From Micromonospora terminaliae (GTDB lineage Bacteria > Actinomycetota > Actinomycetes > Mycobacteriales > Micromonosporaceae): a stretch of 64,000 nt of DNA. The notes below the pieces were generated by a model. That model ran no database searches. It worked only from the letters and a program-made list of their open reading frames with translations, and had not been told where the DNA came from. The stretch's first letter is position 1, and each line of letters begins with the position of its first letter. Location: NCBI RefSeq assembly GCF_009671205.1, contig NZ_CP045309.1, positions 558,001-622,000 of the forward strand, in the 5' to 3' direction. The translations under genes were made by a program, and so were the position numbers. Shown one piece after another: positions 10,864 through 19,285 of this stretch.

Positions 10864-11859
10864 TCACAGGGTCGCGGAGAGCGCCTTCACCGGCATCTTC
10901 AGGTCGTCCAGCAGCTGCAGGTCGGCGGTCGCCGGCCGGCCCAGCGTGGTCAGGTAGTTGCCGACGATGACCGCATTGATGCCCCCGAGCAGGCCGTCCC
11001 GGGTGCCCAGGTCACCGAGGGTCAGCTCGCGGCCGCCCGCGTACCGGAGGATGGTGCGCGGCATGGCCAGCCGGAACGCGGCGATGGCGCGCAGCGCGTC
11101 CTTGCCCTCCACCACCGGGCGGTCGGCGAGCGGGGTGCCCGGGCGGGGGTTGAGGAAGTTCAGCGGCACCTCGTGCGGGTCCAGCTCGGCGAGCTGCGCG
11201 GCGAACTCGGCGCGCTGCTCCACCGTCTCGCCCAAGCCGAGGATGCCGCCGCAGCAGACCTCCATGCCGGACTCGCGGACCATCTTCAACGTCTCCCACC
11301 GCTCCTCGAAGGAGTGCGTGGTGACCACGTTCGGGAAGTAGGAGCGGCAGGTCTCCAGGTTGTGGTTGTAGCGGTGCACACCCATCTCGACCAGCTCGTC
11401 GACCTGCTCCTGGGTGAGCATGCCGAGCGACGCGGCGACCTGGATGTCGACCTCCGCCCTGATGGCGGCCACGCCCTCGCGCATCTGCTTCATGAGCCGC
11501 GCGTCCGGGCCGCGCACGGCGGCCACGATGCAGAACTCGGTGGCCCCGGTCGCCGCGGTCTGCTTCGCGGCCTCGACCAGCGCCGGGATGTCCAGCCAGA
11601 CCGACCGGACCGGCGAGGTGAACAGGCCGGACTGCGAGCAGAAGTGGCAGTCCTCCGGGCAGCCGCCGGTCTTCAGCGACACGATGCCCTCGACCTCGAC
11701 CTCCGGGCCGCACCAGCGCATCCGCACCTCGTGGGCGAGCTGGAGGGCGGCGGGCAGGTGCTCGTCGGGCAGGTTCAGCACGGCGAGGACACCGGCCTCG
11801 TCGAGGCCGACGCCGTTCTCCAGCACCTGGGTCCGGGCCTGGTCGAGGATCTCTGGCAT
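10864..11859 (-). CDS. bioB: Biotin synthase
   Basis: 331 residues. This is the radical-SAM enzyme that inserts sulfur into dethiobiotin. The radical-SAM cluster motif is C67-x3-C71-x2-C74 ([13 protein letters not shown]). [21 protein letters not shown] and [13 protein letters not shown] are further BioB signatures. The ATG at 11859 has no clear ribosome binding site; TAGGGT ends 7 bases upstream, the spacing of a -10 box for a leaderless transcript, which is common in actinomycetes. An earlier in-frame ATG at 11946 adds 29 unconserved residues. bioF and bioD are divergent across 167 bases. No bioA is in the window, and I found no BioQ- or BirA-type operator in the spacer. Confidence 0.95.
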   Translation of the reverse strand: MPEILDQARTQVLENGVGLDEAGVLAVLNLPDEHLPAALQLAHEVRMRWCGPEVEVEGIVSLKTGGCPEDCHFCSQSGLFTSPVRSVWLDIPALVEAAKQTAATGATEFCIVAAVRGPDARLMKQMREGVAAIRAEVDIQVAASLGMLTQEQVDELVEMGVHRYNHNLETCRSYFPNVVTTHSFEERWETLKMVRESGMEVCCGGILGLGETVEQRAEFAAQLAELDPHEVPLNFLNPRPGTPLADRPVVEGKDALRAIAAFRLAMPRTILRYAGGRELTLGDLGTRDGLLGGINAVIVGNYLTTLGRPATADLQLLDDLKMPVKALSATL

Positions 11860-12026
11860 GGCTCGTACCCTACAAGGCCCCTCCGAGCCCGGGAAACGGC
11901 CGCGTCCGGCCCTCGCGAGCAGGGCCGGCGAGCCGGACCGCGCCACGCCGGGGCCCTCCGGCCGGGTGGTAACTTCGCCCCGCGGAAGCGCCCGGAGGGC
12001 GACGGGTCAGGGGAAGGAACGGAACG

Positions 12027-13223
12027 GTGGCGGACTGGCTGGCGGCCCTGGACCGCCGCGCCGAGCTGCGGGCCAAGGCGGGGCTCACCCGCACGCTGCG
12101 CCCGCGCGCCGCCGGCGACGCCGTGGTCGACCTGGCCGGCAACGACTACCTCGGCCTGGCCACCCACCCGGAGGTCACGGCCGCCGCCGCCCGGGCGCTG
12201 TCGGCGTACGGGCTGGGCGCCACCGGGTCGCGGCTGGTGCGGGGCTCCACCGAGGCGCACCACGCCCTCGAGGACGACCTGGCCGGCTGGCTCGGCGCCG
12301 ACCGGGCGCTGGTCTTCTCCTCCGGCTACCTGGCCAACCTCGCCGCGGTCCGGGGCCTGGTGCAGCCGCGTACCCTGCTCGTCTCCGACGCCCACAACCA
12401 CGCCTCGCTGATCGACGGCTGCCGGATCTCCGGCGCCGAGACGATCGTCACGCCGCACGCCGACGTCGACGCGGTAGCCGCGGCGCTGGCCGCCGCCCCG
12501 GGACGCCCGGCCGTCGTGGTGACCGAGTCGGTCTTCTCCGTCGACGGCGACCTCGCCCCCCTCGCGGCGCTGCACGCCGTGGCCCGCCGGCACGGCGCGC
12601 TGCTGCTGGTCGACGACGCGCACGCGCTGGGCGTCACCGGGCCGGCCGGCGCCGGCGGGGTGGTCGCGGCCGGGCTGGCCGGCGAGCCCGACGTGGTGGT
12701 GACGGCCACCCTGTCCAAGGCGCTCGGCGGAGCCGGCGGGGTGGTGGCCGGGCCCGCGGAGTTCGTCCGGCACCTGGTGGAGACCGGCCGTACCTTCATC
12801 TTCGACACCGCCCCGCCGCCCGCCGTGGTGGCCGGGGTACGCGCCGCGCTGCGGCTGGCCCGCGCCGGCGACGACCTGCGTGCCGAGCTGGCCGAGCGGG
12901 CCGCCCTCGTGGTGCGCCGGCTGGGCGGGGCGGGCCTGGAGGTCTCCGCGCCCGATGCGGCGGTGGTCTCGGTGACCGCCCCCGGCCCGGAGGCGGCGAC
13001 GGCCTGGGCGGCGGCCTGCCGGGACCGCGGTGTGGCGGTGGGCTGCTTCCGGCCGCCGTCCACCCCGGACAGCCGCTCCCGGCTCCGGCTGACCCTGAAC
13101 GCCGGGGTGGCGCGGGCCGACTTCGAGCGGGCCCTGGACGTGATCGTGGACTGTGCCGCGGTGAGCGCGAGGAGTGAGCCGGGTTTGCGAGCCCCGCAGT
13201 CGCGAACGAAGGAGGGCTCATGA
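12027..13223 (+). CDS. bioF: 8-amino-7-oxononanoate synthase
   Basis: 398 residues from the GTG at 12027, preceded by GGGGAAGGAACGGAAC. It joins pimeloyl thioester and alanine to give KAPA, the first dedicated step of biotin ring assembly. It is an alpha-oxoamine synthase type PLP enzyme: NDYLGLATHPEV, GLGATGSRLVRGSTEAHHALE, VDDAHALGV (D196/H199 region) and the Schiff-base lysine K231 in VTATLSKALGG. The last 20 residues are a poorly conserved tail whose codons run into the bioD start; ATGA is shared by the two genes, so translation is coupled. Confidence 0.93.
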   Translation: MADWLAALDRRAELRAKAGLTRTLRPRAAGDAVVDLAGNDYLGLATHPEVTAAAARALSAYGLGATGSRLVRGSTEAHHALEDDLAGWLGADRALVFSSGYLANLAAVRGLVQPRTLLVSDAHNHASLIDGCRISGAETIVTPHADVDAVAAALAAAPGRPAVVVTESVFSVDGDLAPLAALHAVARRHGALLLVDDAHALGVTGPAGAGGVVAAGLAGEPDVVVTATLSKALGGAGGVVAGPAEFVRHLVETGRTFIFDTAPPPAVVAGVRAALRLARAGDDLRAELAERAALVVRRLGGAGLEVSAPDAAVVSVTAPGPEAATAWAAACRDRGVAVGCFRPPSTPDSRSRLRLTLNAGVARADFERALDVIVDCAAVSARSEPGLRAPQSRTKEGS

Positions 13224-13948
13224 CGAACGGCTGGACCGGGCCGGTGCTGGTGACGGGCACGGACACCGAGGTGGGCAAGACCGTGGTGACCGCGGCGATC
13301 GCCGCCGCCGCGCAGGCCGCCGGGCTGCGGGTCGCGGTGGTCAAGCCCGGCCAGACGGGTACGGCCACCGGCGAGCCCGGTGACGTCGACTCGGTGACCC
13401 GGCTGGCCGCCCCGCTGACCGGGCGGACCCTGGCCAGCTACCCGGATCCGCTCGCCCCGCTCGCCGCGGCCCGGGTCGCCGAGCTGGAGCCGCTGGAGCT
13501 CTACACCGCGGTCGACGCCATCCGCGAGGAGACCGACAAGCACGACCTGGTGCTCGTCGAGGGGGCCGGCGGGCTGCTCGTACCCATGGGGTTGCGCCCG
13601 TCGGGCGAGCCCTGGACGGTGGCCGACCTGGCGGTGTCGCTGGGCGCCCCGGCGGTGGTGGTGGCCCGCGCCGGGCTGGGCACGCTCAACCACACGGCGC
13701 TGACCCTGGAGGCGCTGGAACGCCGGGCCATCCCGGCCGGCGTGGTGATCGGCGCCTGGCCGGGTGAGCCGGAGCTGGTGCACTGGCTCAACCTGTCCGA
13801 CCTGGTGCCCAACCTGCTGGGCGCGCTGCCCATGGGCGCCGGCGGCATGGACCCGGGGGTGTTCCGCCGGTCCGCGCCGGGCTGGCTCACCCCGGCCCTC
13901 TACGGCGTGCTCGACGACTGGCGCGCCTGGGCCGAGGAGATCAGCTGA
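13220..13948 (+). CDS. bioD: Dethiobiotin synthetase
   Basis: 242 residues. It is an ATP-dependent carboxylase that closes the ureido ring of dethiobiotin. The P-loop GTDTEVGKT (13-21), KPGQTG, LVEGAGGLLVPM and VVARAGLGTLNHTALTLEAL are all family signatures. It overlaps bioF by 4 bases. The gene ends 54 bases before the sensor kinase, with a short palindromic regulatory motif between them, so the biotin unit and the two-component system are probably separate transcripts. Confidence 0.93.
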   Translation: MTNGWTGPVLVTGTDTEVGKTVVTAAIAAAAQAAGLRVAVVKPGQTGTATGEPGDVDSVTRLAAPLTGRTLASYPDPLAPLAAARVAELEPLELYTAVDAIREETDKHDLVLVEGAGGLLVPMGLRPSGEPWTVADLAVSLGAPAVVVARAGLGTLNHTALTLEALERRAIPAGVVIGAWPGEPELVHWLNLSDLVPNLLGALPMGAGGMDPGVFRRSAPGWLTPALYGVLDDWRAWAEEIS

Positions 13949-13951
13949 GCA

Positions 13952-13964
13952 CCTGACTTTCGTC
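13952..13964. promoter_or_regulatory. Putative response-regulator operator upstream of the sensor kinase
   Basis: CCTGACTTTCGTC, 38 bases before the kinase start, recurs exactly at 18102-18114 in front of the ABC exporter. Here the arms GAC/GTC and CACC/GGTG pair around TTTC with one extra T. Confidence 0.55.
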
Positions 13965-14002
13965 GGTGCCCGGTCCGGCCGCCCGTCGGTAGCCTGGCCG
14001 CC

Positions 14003-15598
14003 GTGGAACCGCCGCGTATCCCGCCGTCCGTCCGGCGCCGGGCCGGTGACCTGCTGCTCTGGGCCGTGGTCGCCGCCCCGGTGGCGTACGCCGGGCTCAC
14101 CCCGCCCTGGCCGCGGCACGCCGTGGCGCTGCTGGCCGGCTCGCTGGCGTTGCTCGGCCTCGCGGTGGCGCTCGGCCGCCGGTGGCCCCTCGCCGCGCTG
14201 CTGGCGGTGGTGTTCGGCTCGCTGGTCGACGGCAACTTCGTCTTCGCCATCCCGGTGTTCAGCTACCTGGCCGGCCGGCGCAGCGCGGGCGCCGGCCGGG
14301 TCGCGGCGGTGTTCGCCGCCATCGCGGTCGCCGGCACCGCGGTGAACCTCGGGCTGCTCGGCACCAACCCGGAAACCTGGTTCCTGCTCGCCTCGGTGCT
14401 GCTGTTCGCCGGGGTGTTCCCCTGGCTGCTCGGCCGGATGCGGAGGCAGCAGCGGGCGCTCGCCGAGGCCGGGGAGCGGCACGCCGAGGCCGAGGAGCGG
14501 GAGCGGCGGGCCGCCGTGGAGCGGGTACGGCTGCGCGAGCGGGCCCGGATCGCCCAGGACATGCACGACTCGCTGGGGCACGACCTCAGCCTCATCGCGC
14601 TGCGCGCGGCCGCCCTGGAGCTGGCCGCCGACCTGCCACCCGCCCACCGGAGCGCGGCCGGGGAGCTGCGGGCCAGCGTGGCCGCCGCCACCGAGCGGCT
14701 GCACGACATCATCGGCGTGCTCCGTGAGGAGCGGTCCGGGTCGCTGCGGCCGGCCGGCGAGACGGTGGCGGAGCTGGTCGACGGCGCCCGCGACGCCGGG
14801 CTGGCGGTCGACCTGCGCGCCGACCCGGACGGCGGGGACCTGCCGCCGCTCGTCGCGCACGCCGTGCACCGGGTGGTCCGGGAGGCGCTGACGAACGCCG
14901 CCCGCTACGCACCCGGCGCCCCGGTCACCGTCACGGTCGACCGGGCGGGCGGGGAGGTGGCCGTGTCGGTCGTCAACGGCCCGGCCCCGGACGGGCCGCT
15001 GCCGGGGCCGGCGTCGCACGGCTCGGGGTTGCTGGCGTTGCGCGAGCGGGTCCGCCTGGCCGGGGGCGTGCTGGACGCGGGCCCGCGCGGCGGAGGCTTC
15101 GCGGTGACCGCGCACCTGCCGCTGACGGCCGCCCCCGCCGTGGTCGACGCCGACCGGCCCGACGCCCCGGGCGCCGGCCGGTCCGGCGGCCTCGCCGGGT
15201 CGGCGGGCGACGGTCTCCGGGAGGACGGCGGGTCGGGCCGGGGGCCGCGCGACCGCGCCGGTGACGCGGCACGGCGGCTGCGGGAGGCGCGCCGGCGGGC
15301 CCGGCGCAGCCTGCTCGTGGCCTTCGGCGCCCCGGCCGGCCTCGCCCTGGTGCTCGCGCTGGTCTACTACCCCCTCGCCACGGCGGGCGCGGTCCTCGAC
15401 CGGTCGGGCTACGAGCGGCTGCGCCTCGGTGCGGAGCGGGCCGACCTCGGGCTGCCCCGCCGGCAGGCCGACCCGCCGGCCGGGTCCGCACCGGGCTGCG
15501 AGTTCTACACCGACGGCAACTTCCCGTTCGCGGAGCCCACCTGGCGGCTCTGCTTCACCGACGGCCGGCTGGTCAGCAAGGAGCGGATCGCGCAGTGA
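14003..15598 (+). CDS. Sensor histidine kinase with C-terminal membrane module
   Basis: 531 residues from the GTG at 14003. Residues 15-145 hold about five or six membrane helices with no large sensory loop. A charged coiled segment (146-180) leads to the HisKA_3 dimerisation helix, with the phospho-acceptor H188 in RIAQDMHDSLGHDL. The ATPase domain follows (VREALTNAARYAPG; SGLLALRERVRLAGG). Residues 380-430 are a Gly/Asp/Arg-rich linker. Unusually, a further membrane helix (about 433-462) then leads to a 60-residue tail with two cysteines (PGCEFYTDGNFPF and WRLCFTDGRLV) that should lie outside the cell. That tail is a plausible sensor and is not standard for NarL-type kinases. It overlaps its response regulator by 4 bases. 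Confidence 0.9.
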   Translation: MEPPRIPPSVRRRAGDLLLWAVVAAPVAYAGLTPPWPRHAVALLAGSLALLGLAVALGRRWPLAALLAVVFGSLVDGNFVFAIPVFSYLAGRRSAGAGRVAAVFAAIAVAGTAVNLGLLGTNPETWFLLASVLLFAGVFPWLLGRMRRQQRALAEAGERHAEAEERERRAAVERVRLRERARIAQDMHDSLGHDLSLIALRAAALELAADLPPAHRSAAGELRASVAAATERLHDIIGVLREERSGSLRPAGETVAELVDGARDAGLAVDLRADPDGGDLPPLVAHAVHRVVREALTNAARYAPGAPVTVTVDRAGGEVAVSVVNGPAPDGPLPGPASHGSGLLALRERVRLAGGVLDAGPRGGGFAVTAHLPLTAAPAVVDADRPDAPGAGRSGGLAGSAGDGLREDGGSGRGPRDRAGDAARRLREARRRARRSLLVAFGAPAGLALVLALVYYPLATAGAVLDRSGYERLRLGAERADLGLPRRQADPPAGSAPGCEFYTDGNFPFAEPTWRLCFTDGRLVSKERIAQ

Positions 15599-16272
15599 CC
15601 GACGACAACGGGCGCCCCCTGCGGGTGGTGCTCGCCGACGACGAGGCGATGGTCCGCGCCGGGGTGCGCGCCATCCTGGCCGCCGACCCGGGCATCGAGG
15701 TGGTCGGGGAGGCGGGCGACGGCCATGCGGCCGTCGAGCTGGTCCGGGCGCACCGGCCCCGGGTGGCGCTGCTGGACATCCGGATGCCCCGGCAGGACGG
15801 GCTGGCCGCGGCGGCGGAGATCCGGCGGCTGGTGCCGGAGACCGCCAGCGTCATGCTCACCACGTTCGGCGACGACGACCTGATCGCGCGGGCGCTCGGT
15901 CACGGCGCGAGCGGCTTCCTGCTCAAGTCCGGCGATCCCCGGGAGCTGCTCGCCGGCCTGCGGGCCGTGGCCGACGGCGGGGCGTACCTGTCGCCGCGGG
16001 TGGCCCGCCGCGTCATCGAGCTCAGCGGCGGCCGGCTGGCCCAGGGCCCGTACGCGCGGGACCGGCTGGCCGGGCTGACCGACCGGGAGCGCGAGGTGCT
16101 GGCCCTGGTCGGGGCCGGGCTGTCCAACGCCGAGATCGCCCGCCGGCTGCACCTCGTCGAGGGCACCGTGAAGAGCTACCTGACCAGCATCTTCACCCGG
16201 CTGGACGTGCGCAACCGGGTGCAGGCGGCGATACTCGCGTACGAGGCGGGGCTGGTCCCGCCCACCGGCTGA
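15595..16272 (+). CDS. NarL/LuxR-family response regulator
   Basis: 225 residues from a GTG that overlaps the kinase stop. In the receiver domain D15/D16 form the acidic pocket, D61 is the phosphorylation site (VALLDIRMPRQDG) and K111 is the conserved lysine. The C-terminal LuxR-type HTH is at about 158-220 (LTDREREVLALVGAGLSNAEIARRL, then GTVKSYLTSIFTRL). It is convergent with an ABC exporter operon 20 bases away. The motif CCTGACTTTCGTC lies upstream of both its own operon and the exporter, so I infer that it controls both. Confidence 0.93.
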   Translation: MTDDNGRPLRVVLADDEAMVRAGVRAILAADPGIEVVGEAGDGHAAVELVRAHRPRVALLDIRMPRQDGLAAAAEIRRLVPETASVMLTTFGDDDLIARALGHGASGFLLKSGDPRELLAGLRAVADGGAYLSPRVARRVIELSGGRLAQGPYARDRLAGLTDREREVLALVGAGLSNAEIARRLHLVEGTVKSYLTSIFTRLDVRNRVQAAILAYEAGLVPPTG

Positions 16273-16292
16273 CCAGCCCCGCCCCGCCCCGC

Positions 16293-17114
16293 TCAGGCGT
16301 CCCGGCGGCGCAGCGCCCAGCGGCCCAGCGCCAGCGCGGCGACGGCCCAGCCCGCGAGCACCAGCAGCCCGACGGCCGCCGGGTAGGGCTCGGTGTCCCC
16401 GGCCAGGAAGTGGTTGCCGGCGACCCCGGGGAACGCGTCGGCGATCCGGGTGAGGACGGTGATCCCCGGTTCCTGCAGCGACAGCGGCACGATCATCAGC
16501 AGCGCGAAGAGCACGGTCAGGGTGAGCACCGCGCCGCGCAGCGCCGCCGCCAGCCCGAGGGCCAGCACGCCCACCAGCGCGAGGTACGCGGCCGAGGCCA
16601 CCACGTCACCCACGGTGCCGCCCAGCGGGGCCCGGCCCCACTCGCCGAGCACCGGCCGGGCGACCGCCGCGCCGACCGCGCCGACCAGCAGCCCGGTCAG
16701 GAATGTCACGGCGCCGACCACGACCGCCTTGGCCGCCAGCACCCGCCCCCGCGAGGGGGTGCAGCGCAGCGTCGTCCGGATCGTGCCGCTGGCGTACTCG
16801 CTGGTGATCGCGAAGAGGCCGATCGCGAGCACGACATACTGGGTGAGCTCCAGCGCGCCGGCGACCACCTCGCCGACCGGCAGGACGCCCGGGTTCACGG
16901 TCGGGTCGTCGTCGGTGTTGGCGTTCACCGCGTAGATGGCGAGCTGGCCGGCCGTGGCGGTCATGGTCAGCACGGCGGCCAGCAGCGTCCACCAGGTGGA
17001 CCGGACGGACCAGAGCTTGGTCCACTCAGCGGCCACGGCACCGGTGAACGGGCCGCGGGCCGGGGCGGGCCGGGACGCCGGCCGGGTCGGGACGGCGGTG
17101 GGCAGGGCGGTCAT
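16293..17114 (-). CDS. ABC-2 type transporter permease
   Basis: 273 residues with six probable membrane helices after a Pro/Ala-rich cytoplasmic start. EWTKLWSVRSTWWTL near the N-terminus and SEYASGTIRTTLRCTPSRGRVLAAKAVV are the hallmarks of ABC-2 exporter permeases paired with single ATP-binding subunits in actinomycetes. The start codon overlaps the stop of the ATPase gene by 4 bases. The exported compound is unknown; relatives often confer tolerance to lipids, peptides or antibiotics. Confidence 0.88.
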   Translation of the reverse strand: MTALPTAVPTRPASRPAPARGPFTGAVAAEWTKLWSVRSTWWTLLAAVLTMTATAGQLAIYAVNANTDDDPTVNPGVLPVGEVVAGALELTQYVVLAIGLFAITSEYASGTIRTTLRCTPSRGRVLAAKAVVVGAVTFLTGLLVGAVGAAVARPVLGEWGRAPLGGTVGDVVASAAYLALVGVLALGLAAALRGAVLTLTVLFALLMIVPLSLQEPGITVLTRIADAFPGVAGNHFLAGDTEPYPAAVGLLVLAGWAVAALALGRWALRRRDA

Positions 17115-18043
17115 CGGGTCTCGCCTCCGGTCGGGCCGGCCGCGTACTCCACGCTGCCGGCGGTCAGTTCCAGGAACGCCTCCTCCAGGGAGGCGGCCAC
17201 CGGGGTCAGCTCGTGCAGCCGCACCCCCAGCTCGTACGCGAGGTCACCGACCCGGCCGGCCGGGACGCCGGTGACGGCCAGCCCGCCCTCGTCCGGGCTG
17301 ACCGCCGCCCCCTCGGCGGCCAGCCGCGCGCCCAGGGCCGCCAGGCCGGCGGGCTCGGGCCCGCGTACCCGGACCGAGCTGGCCGGGCGGGCGGCGATGA
17401 GCTCGGCGAGCGGCGCGTCGGCGACCAGCCGGCCCCGGCCGAGCACCACCACCCGGTCGGCGGTCTGCTGCATCTCACTCATGAGGTGGCTGGAGATGAG
17501 CACGGTCCGTCCCTCGTCGGCGAGGCCGCGGGTGAACCGGCGGATCCACCGCACCCCGTCCGGGTCGAGCCCGTTGACCGGCTCGTCGAGCAGCAGCACC
17601 GGCGGGTCGCCGAGCAGCGCCCCGGCGATGCCGAGCCGCTGGCCCATGCCGAGCGACAGCGCGCGTCCCGGCTTGGCGGCGGCCCGCGCGTCCAGCCCCA
17701 CCAGGTCGAGCACCTCGTCCACCCGGCGGGCCGGGATGCCGTTGCTGCGGGCCATCGCGCGCAGGTGCGCGTGCCCGGAACGGGCCGGGTGCACGCCGGT
17801 GGCGTCGAGCAGCGCGCCGACCTCGTGGAGCGGGTACCGCAGCTCCCGGTAGGGCCGGCCGTTGACCAGGGCCCGGCCGGCGGTCGGCCGGTCCAGCCCG
17901 AGCACCATCCGCATGGTGGTGGACTTGCCCGCGCCGTTCGGGCCGAGGAAGCCGGTCACCTGCCCCGGTCCGATCTCGACGGTCAGGTCGTCGACCGCGG
18001 TGGCCGCCCCGAACCGTTTCGTCAACCCACGAAGTGTGATCAT
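17111..18043 (-). CDS. ABC transporter ATP-binding protein
   Basis: 310 residues. Walker A is GPNGAGKST (33-41). The signature region is LSLGMGQRLGIAGALLGDP, where SLGMG replaces the usual LSGGQ-like core, as in many DrrA/bacitracin-type exporters. Walker B is VLLLDEPVNGLDPDG, and the H-loop is VLISSHLMSEM. The C-terminal about 90 residues form the accessory domain of this subclass. It powers the permease encoded immediately downstream. A palindrome, CCTGACTTTCGTCAGG at 18102-18117, lies about 60 bases upstream of the start. Confidence 0.93.
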   Translation of the reverse strand: MITLRGLTKRFGAATAVDDLTVEIGPGQVTGFLGPNGAGKSTTMRMVLGLDRPTAGRALVNGRPYRELRYPLHEVGALLDATGVHPARSGHAHLRAMARSNGIPARRVDEVLDLVGLDARAAAKPGRALSLGMGQRLGIAGALLGDPPVLLLDEPVNGLDPDGVRWIRRFTRGLADEGRTVLISSHLMSEMQQTADRVVVLGRGRLVADAPLAELIAARPASSVRVRGPEPAGLAALGARLAAEGAAVSPDEGGLAVTGVPAGRVGDLAYELGVRLHELTPVAASLEEAFLELTAGSVEYAAGPTGGETR

Positions 18044-18101
18044 GCGCCGACGGTAGGCAGCGGAGGCGGTGGCGCACCGCCACCGATCGGCACCGCCGCA
18101 C

Positions 18102-18117
18102 CCTGACTTTCGTCAGG
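18102..18117. promoter_or_regulatory. Palindromic operator upstream of the ABC exporter
   Basis: CCTGACTTTCGTCAGG has perfect 6-base arms around TTTC and contains the same 13 bases found before the kinase gene. It overlaps the last codons of the upstream P450 gene, whose stop is at 18113-18115. Confidence 0.6.
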
Positions 18118-19276
18118 TCCGGCGGACCACGAACGCGTCGGGCATCCGGAAGGTGAGGTTGTCCGGGCACCACGGCGGCCGGACCACGGTCACGCCGTCG
18201 AGCAGCGGTGCCGCCTCGGCCACCACCACGGCCGCCTCCATCCGGGCCAGCTGCGCACCGACGCACCGGTGCGGGCCGGCACCGAACGCCAGGTGCCGGC
18301 GGGAGCCGCGCTGCCCGGGCCGGAACTCGCCGGGCGCGGCCACCACGGCCGGGTCCCGGCCGGCCCGGGCCAGCCAGGCGACGATGCTGGTGCCGGCCGG
18401 CACGGCGACCTCGCCCAGGGTGGTGTCCACGGCGGCCACCCGCCGCCAGGTGACGATCGGCGGCTCCAGCCGCAGCCCCTCCTCGACCACGTCGGCCACC
18501 GCGACCTCGCCCGCGCGCAGGCCGGCGCGTACCGCCGGCTCGCCGGCCAGCCGGTGCAGCAGCAGGGTGAGGAACTGCGACGTGGTCTCCTGGCCGGCGA
18601 CCAGCAGGAAGAACAGCGCGCCGACCACCACGTCGGGGGAGTGCCCGGCGGCGCGCAGCCGGGCGGCCAACCCGCCACCGGTGGCGGCGAACGCGCGCAG
18701 CACGGTGTGGAACCGGCCCACCTCGGCGGCGAGGGCGAGCTGCCGGGACTCGTCGAGCGGCGCCCAGAACAGCTCCAGCGCGGCGCGGGCGAAGTCCTTG
18801 ACCGCGCCCACCGGGGCGTCCGGCAGCTCGACCAGCCGGGCCAGCACCAGCAGCGGCAGGTCGGCGGCGAGGCCCGCGTACAGGTCGACCGGCTCGCCCG
18901 CGGCGAGGTCGGCGGCCAGCCGGGCCACCCGCTCGCGCACCAGGCCGGTGAGCCAGGGCTGCTGGGCGGCCACCCGGTCGGGGTGCAGCGCGTCGGCGAC
19001 GATTCCGCGGATCTCCGGGTGGCTCGCCGCCGCGTTGTTGGCCAGCGTCGGTGGCAGCCGGAACCGGTGCCCGGCGAGCACCCGCAGCGCGGCCACCGGG
19101 ATCGGGGTCACGGCGTCGAGGGCGTTGTCCGGGCGGAATGTCGCCGGGTCGGTGAGCAGCCGCCGGACCAGCGCGTGCCGGGTCACCACGAGGTGCGGCA
19201 CGCCCACGTGGTCGACCACGGTGGCCACGTCGGGCCACGGTCCGTCGACGGACTCCCCCCAGCCCCGGAACAGCAC
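18113..19276 (-). CDS. Cytochrome P450
   Basis: 387 residues, slightly short for a bacterial class I P450 (about 400). The I-helix oxygen-binding motif is AGQETT (227-232). The ExxR motif is EGLR (266-269). The heme-binding loop FGAGPHRCVGAQLAR places the thiolate ligand at C338. It needs a ferredoxin and reductase from elsewhere, as none is adjacent. The methyltransferase gene ends 10 bases upstream on the same strand, so the two probably form one transcript. No biosynthetic cluster surrounds it and the substrate is unknown. Confidence 0.92.
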   Translation of the reverse strand: MLFRGWGESVDGPWPDVATVVDHVGVPHLVVTRHALVRRLLTDPATFRPDNALDAVTPIPVAALRVLAGHRFRLPPTLANNAAASHPEIRGIVADALHPDRVAAQQPWLTGLVRERVARLAADLAAGEPVDLYAGLAADLPLLVLARLVELPDAPVGAVKDFARAALELFWAPLDESRQLALAAEVGRFHTVLRAFAATGGGLAARLRAAGHSPDVVVGALFFLLVAGQETTSQFLTLLLHRLAGEPAVRAGLRAGEVAVADVVEEGLRLEPPIVTWRRVAAVDTTLGEVAVPAGTSIVAWLARAGRDPAVVAAPGEFRPGQRGSRRHLAFGAGPHRCVGAQLARMEAAVVVAEAAPLLDGVTVVRPPWCPDNLTFRMPDAFVVRRT

Positions 19277-19285
19277 GGCGTCACG

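Noticed and set aside
11860..12026. BioQ or BirA operator between bioB and bioF
   Set aside because: No inverted repeat with the known TGAAC/GTTCA-like or BirA-type pattern is present in the spacer.
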